Part shown: piece after piece, positions 5,265-5,602 of the stretch
Numbering within the stretch: position 1 is the first letter of the stretch
How the letters are laid out: each line of letters begins with the position of its first letter
Source of the DNA: Thermoplasmata archaeon
GTDB taxonomy: Archaea > Thermoplasmatota > E2 > DHVEG-1
Assembly (NCBI GenBank): GCA_030606465.1
Contig: JAUWGL010000068.1
Coordinates: 1-5,602 of the forward strand
DNA: 5,602 nucleotides
Reading direction: 5' to 3'
The notes under the pieces: model-generated
What the model was told of the DNA's origin: nothing
Database searches by the model: none
The model's input: the letters and a program-made list of their open reading frames with translations, nothing else
Translations under genes and position numbers: made by a program

Positions 5265-5519
5265 GGGAGAGATAAAATCGAAGAAGTTACAGTCCATTCT
5301 CTAAGGCACAATTTCGCTACTCACCCATTTGAGAGCGGAGTAGATCTCCGTTACATTCAAGAGTCATTAGGATACAAAAATTCTAAGACTACTAAAATCT
5401 ATACCCATGTAAGCAACAAAAGACTGAGTAGGATAAAGAATCCTCTGGATTCCCTATGTTTAGAAGAGGTGAAGAATGAGAACAAAAGTAGAATTACCAA
5501 AAGTAAGTATATGCAGTAA
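5247..5519 (+). pseudogene. C-terminal remnant of a Xer-like tyrosine recombinase/integrase
   Basis: The reading frame (first usable start TTG 5247) encodes only the last third of a tyrosine recombinase. These enzymes cut and rejoin DNA through a tyrosine nucleophile. Recognisable sequence starts near 5286 with VTVHSLRHNFATH, holding the H-x-x-R box (His17, Arg20). The segment ESGVDLRYIQESLGY follows, then KTTKIYTHVS with the nucleophile Tyr52, then a tail with IKNPLDSL. The N-terminal DNA-binding domain and the first catalytic arginine are absent, and upstream frames are full of stops. The usual LGH histidine is Tyr43 (TAC), which a single C-to-T change could produce. The first 13 residues come mostly from repeat copy B. 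I judge it non-functional; an SSV-type int(C) fragment is the alternative. Confidence 0.85.
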
Positions 5520-5528
5520 TAATGTCGG

Positions 5529-5536
5529 ATATAAAC
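5529..5536 (+). promoter_or_regulatory. Possible TATA box for the gene starting at 5583
   Basis: ATATAAAC lies 10 nt after the recombinase stop. Initiation about 26 nt past the box centre (near 5558) would give a leader of about 25 nt containing the AGGTGA ribosome-binding site. Confidence 0.4.
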
Positions 5537-5572
5537 GAATTATCTGAAATCACTTGGAACCATCCTGAGAAA

Positions 5573-5578
5573 AGGTGA
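5573..5578 (+). promoter_or_regulatory. Strong Shine-Dalgarno AGGTGA
   Basis: AGGTGA matches the complement of the archaeal 16S tail and ends 4 nt before ATG 5583. It is the best ribosome-binding site in the window. Confidence 0.6.
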
Positions 5579-5582
5579 ATCT

Positions 5583-5602
5583 ATGAAAGATTGTACACAC
5601 CC
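5583..5602 (+). CDS. Start of an unidentified gene leaving the window
   Basis: ATG 5583 opens a frame that reads MKDCTH followed by a partial proline codon at the window end. The strong AGGTGA site and a TATA-like box upstream support a real start. Six residues are too few to assign a family. The next base beyond the window will show whether this continues as part of the mobile region or returns to core genes. Confidence 0.45.

Noticed and set aside
5522..5578. 18-codon frame MSDINELSEITWNHPEKR before the gene at 5583
   Set aside because: It has no ribosome-binding site, and a good TATA-like box lies inside it. Its stop coincides with the SD of the next gene, so a leader-peptide role is possible but not supported.

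Overview
The window reads as a low-GC archaeal chromosome segment. The evidence is a NOB1-type rRNA endonuclease (PIN domain plus zinc ribbon), a Ser/His archaeal-type signal peptidase I, the queD-queC pair that in archaea feeds archaeosine synthesis, T-rich tracts after stop codons, and archaeal TATA-like boxes. The signal peptidase, with its long extracytoplasmic insert and a GDNND box, resembles versions I associate with Thermoplasmatota-type Euryarchaeota. The phylum is an inference and would need a tree.

Left third, + strand (1-1683): a tight operon of the 3' end of a probable cysteine desulfurase gene (nifS/iscS), an iscU-type Fe-S scaffold gene, queD and queC. Gaps are 4-16 nt. The first two genes supply Fe-S clusters. 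QueD and QueC are two of the three enzymes that turn 7,8-dihydroneopterin triphosphate into preQ0. The missing middle enzyme, QueE, is a radical-SAM Fe-S protein and is not in the window.

Middle, - strand (1680-4540): hisS (histidyl-tRNA synthetase), a 75-nt gap with a T-tract terminator, a perfect 16-bp dyad and a possible promoter, then nob1 and signal peptidase I overlapping by ATGA. The signal peptidase gene meets queC tail to tail, the two TAA stops sharing one TTAA.

Right third (4541-5602) is accessory in character. It holds a 39-codon gene too short for routine calling but with its own TATA box and Shine-Dalgarno (SD) site, and an acidic 102-aa protein of unknown function that converges on it with one base between stops. 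Next are two copies, 66 bp apart, of an unusual repeat: a palindrome whose arms differ between copies by compensatory changes, followed by an almost identical 21-bp tail. The second copy runs straight into a C-terminal remnant of a Xer-like tyrosine recombinase. After it, a new gene begins at 5583 with a strong SD and leaves the window. The repeat pair plus recombinase remnant is the most unusual structure here and may be the scar or recombination site of a mobile element.
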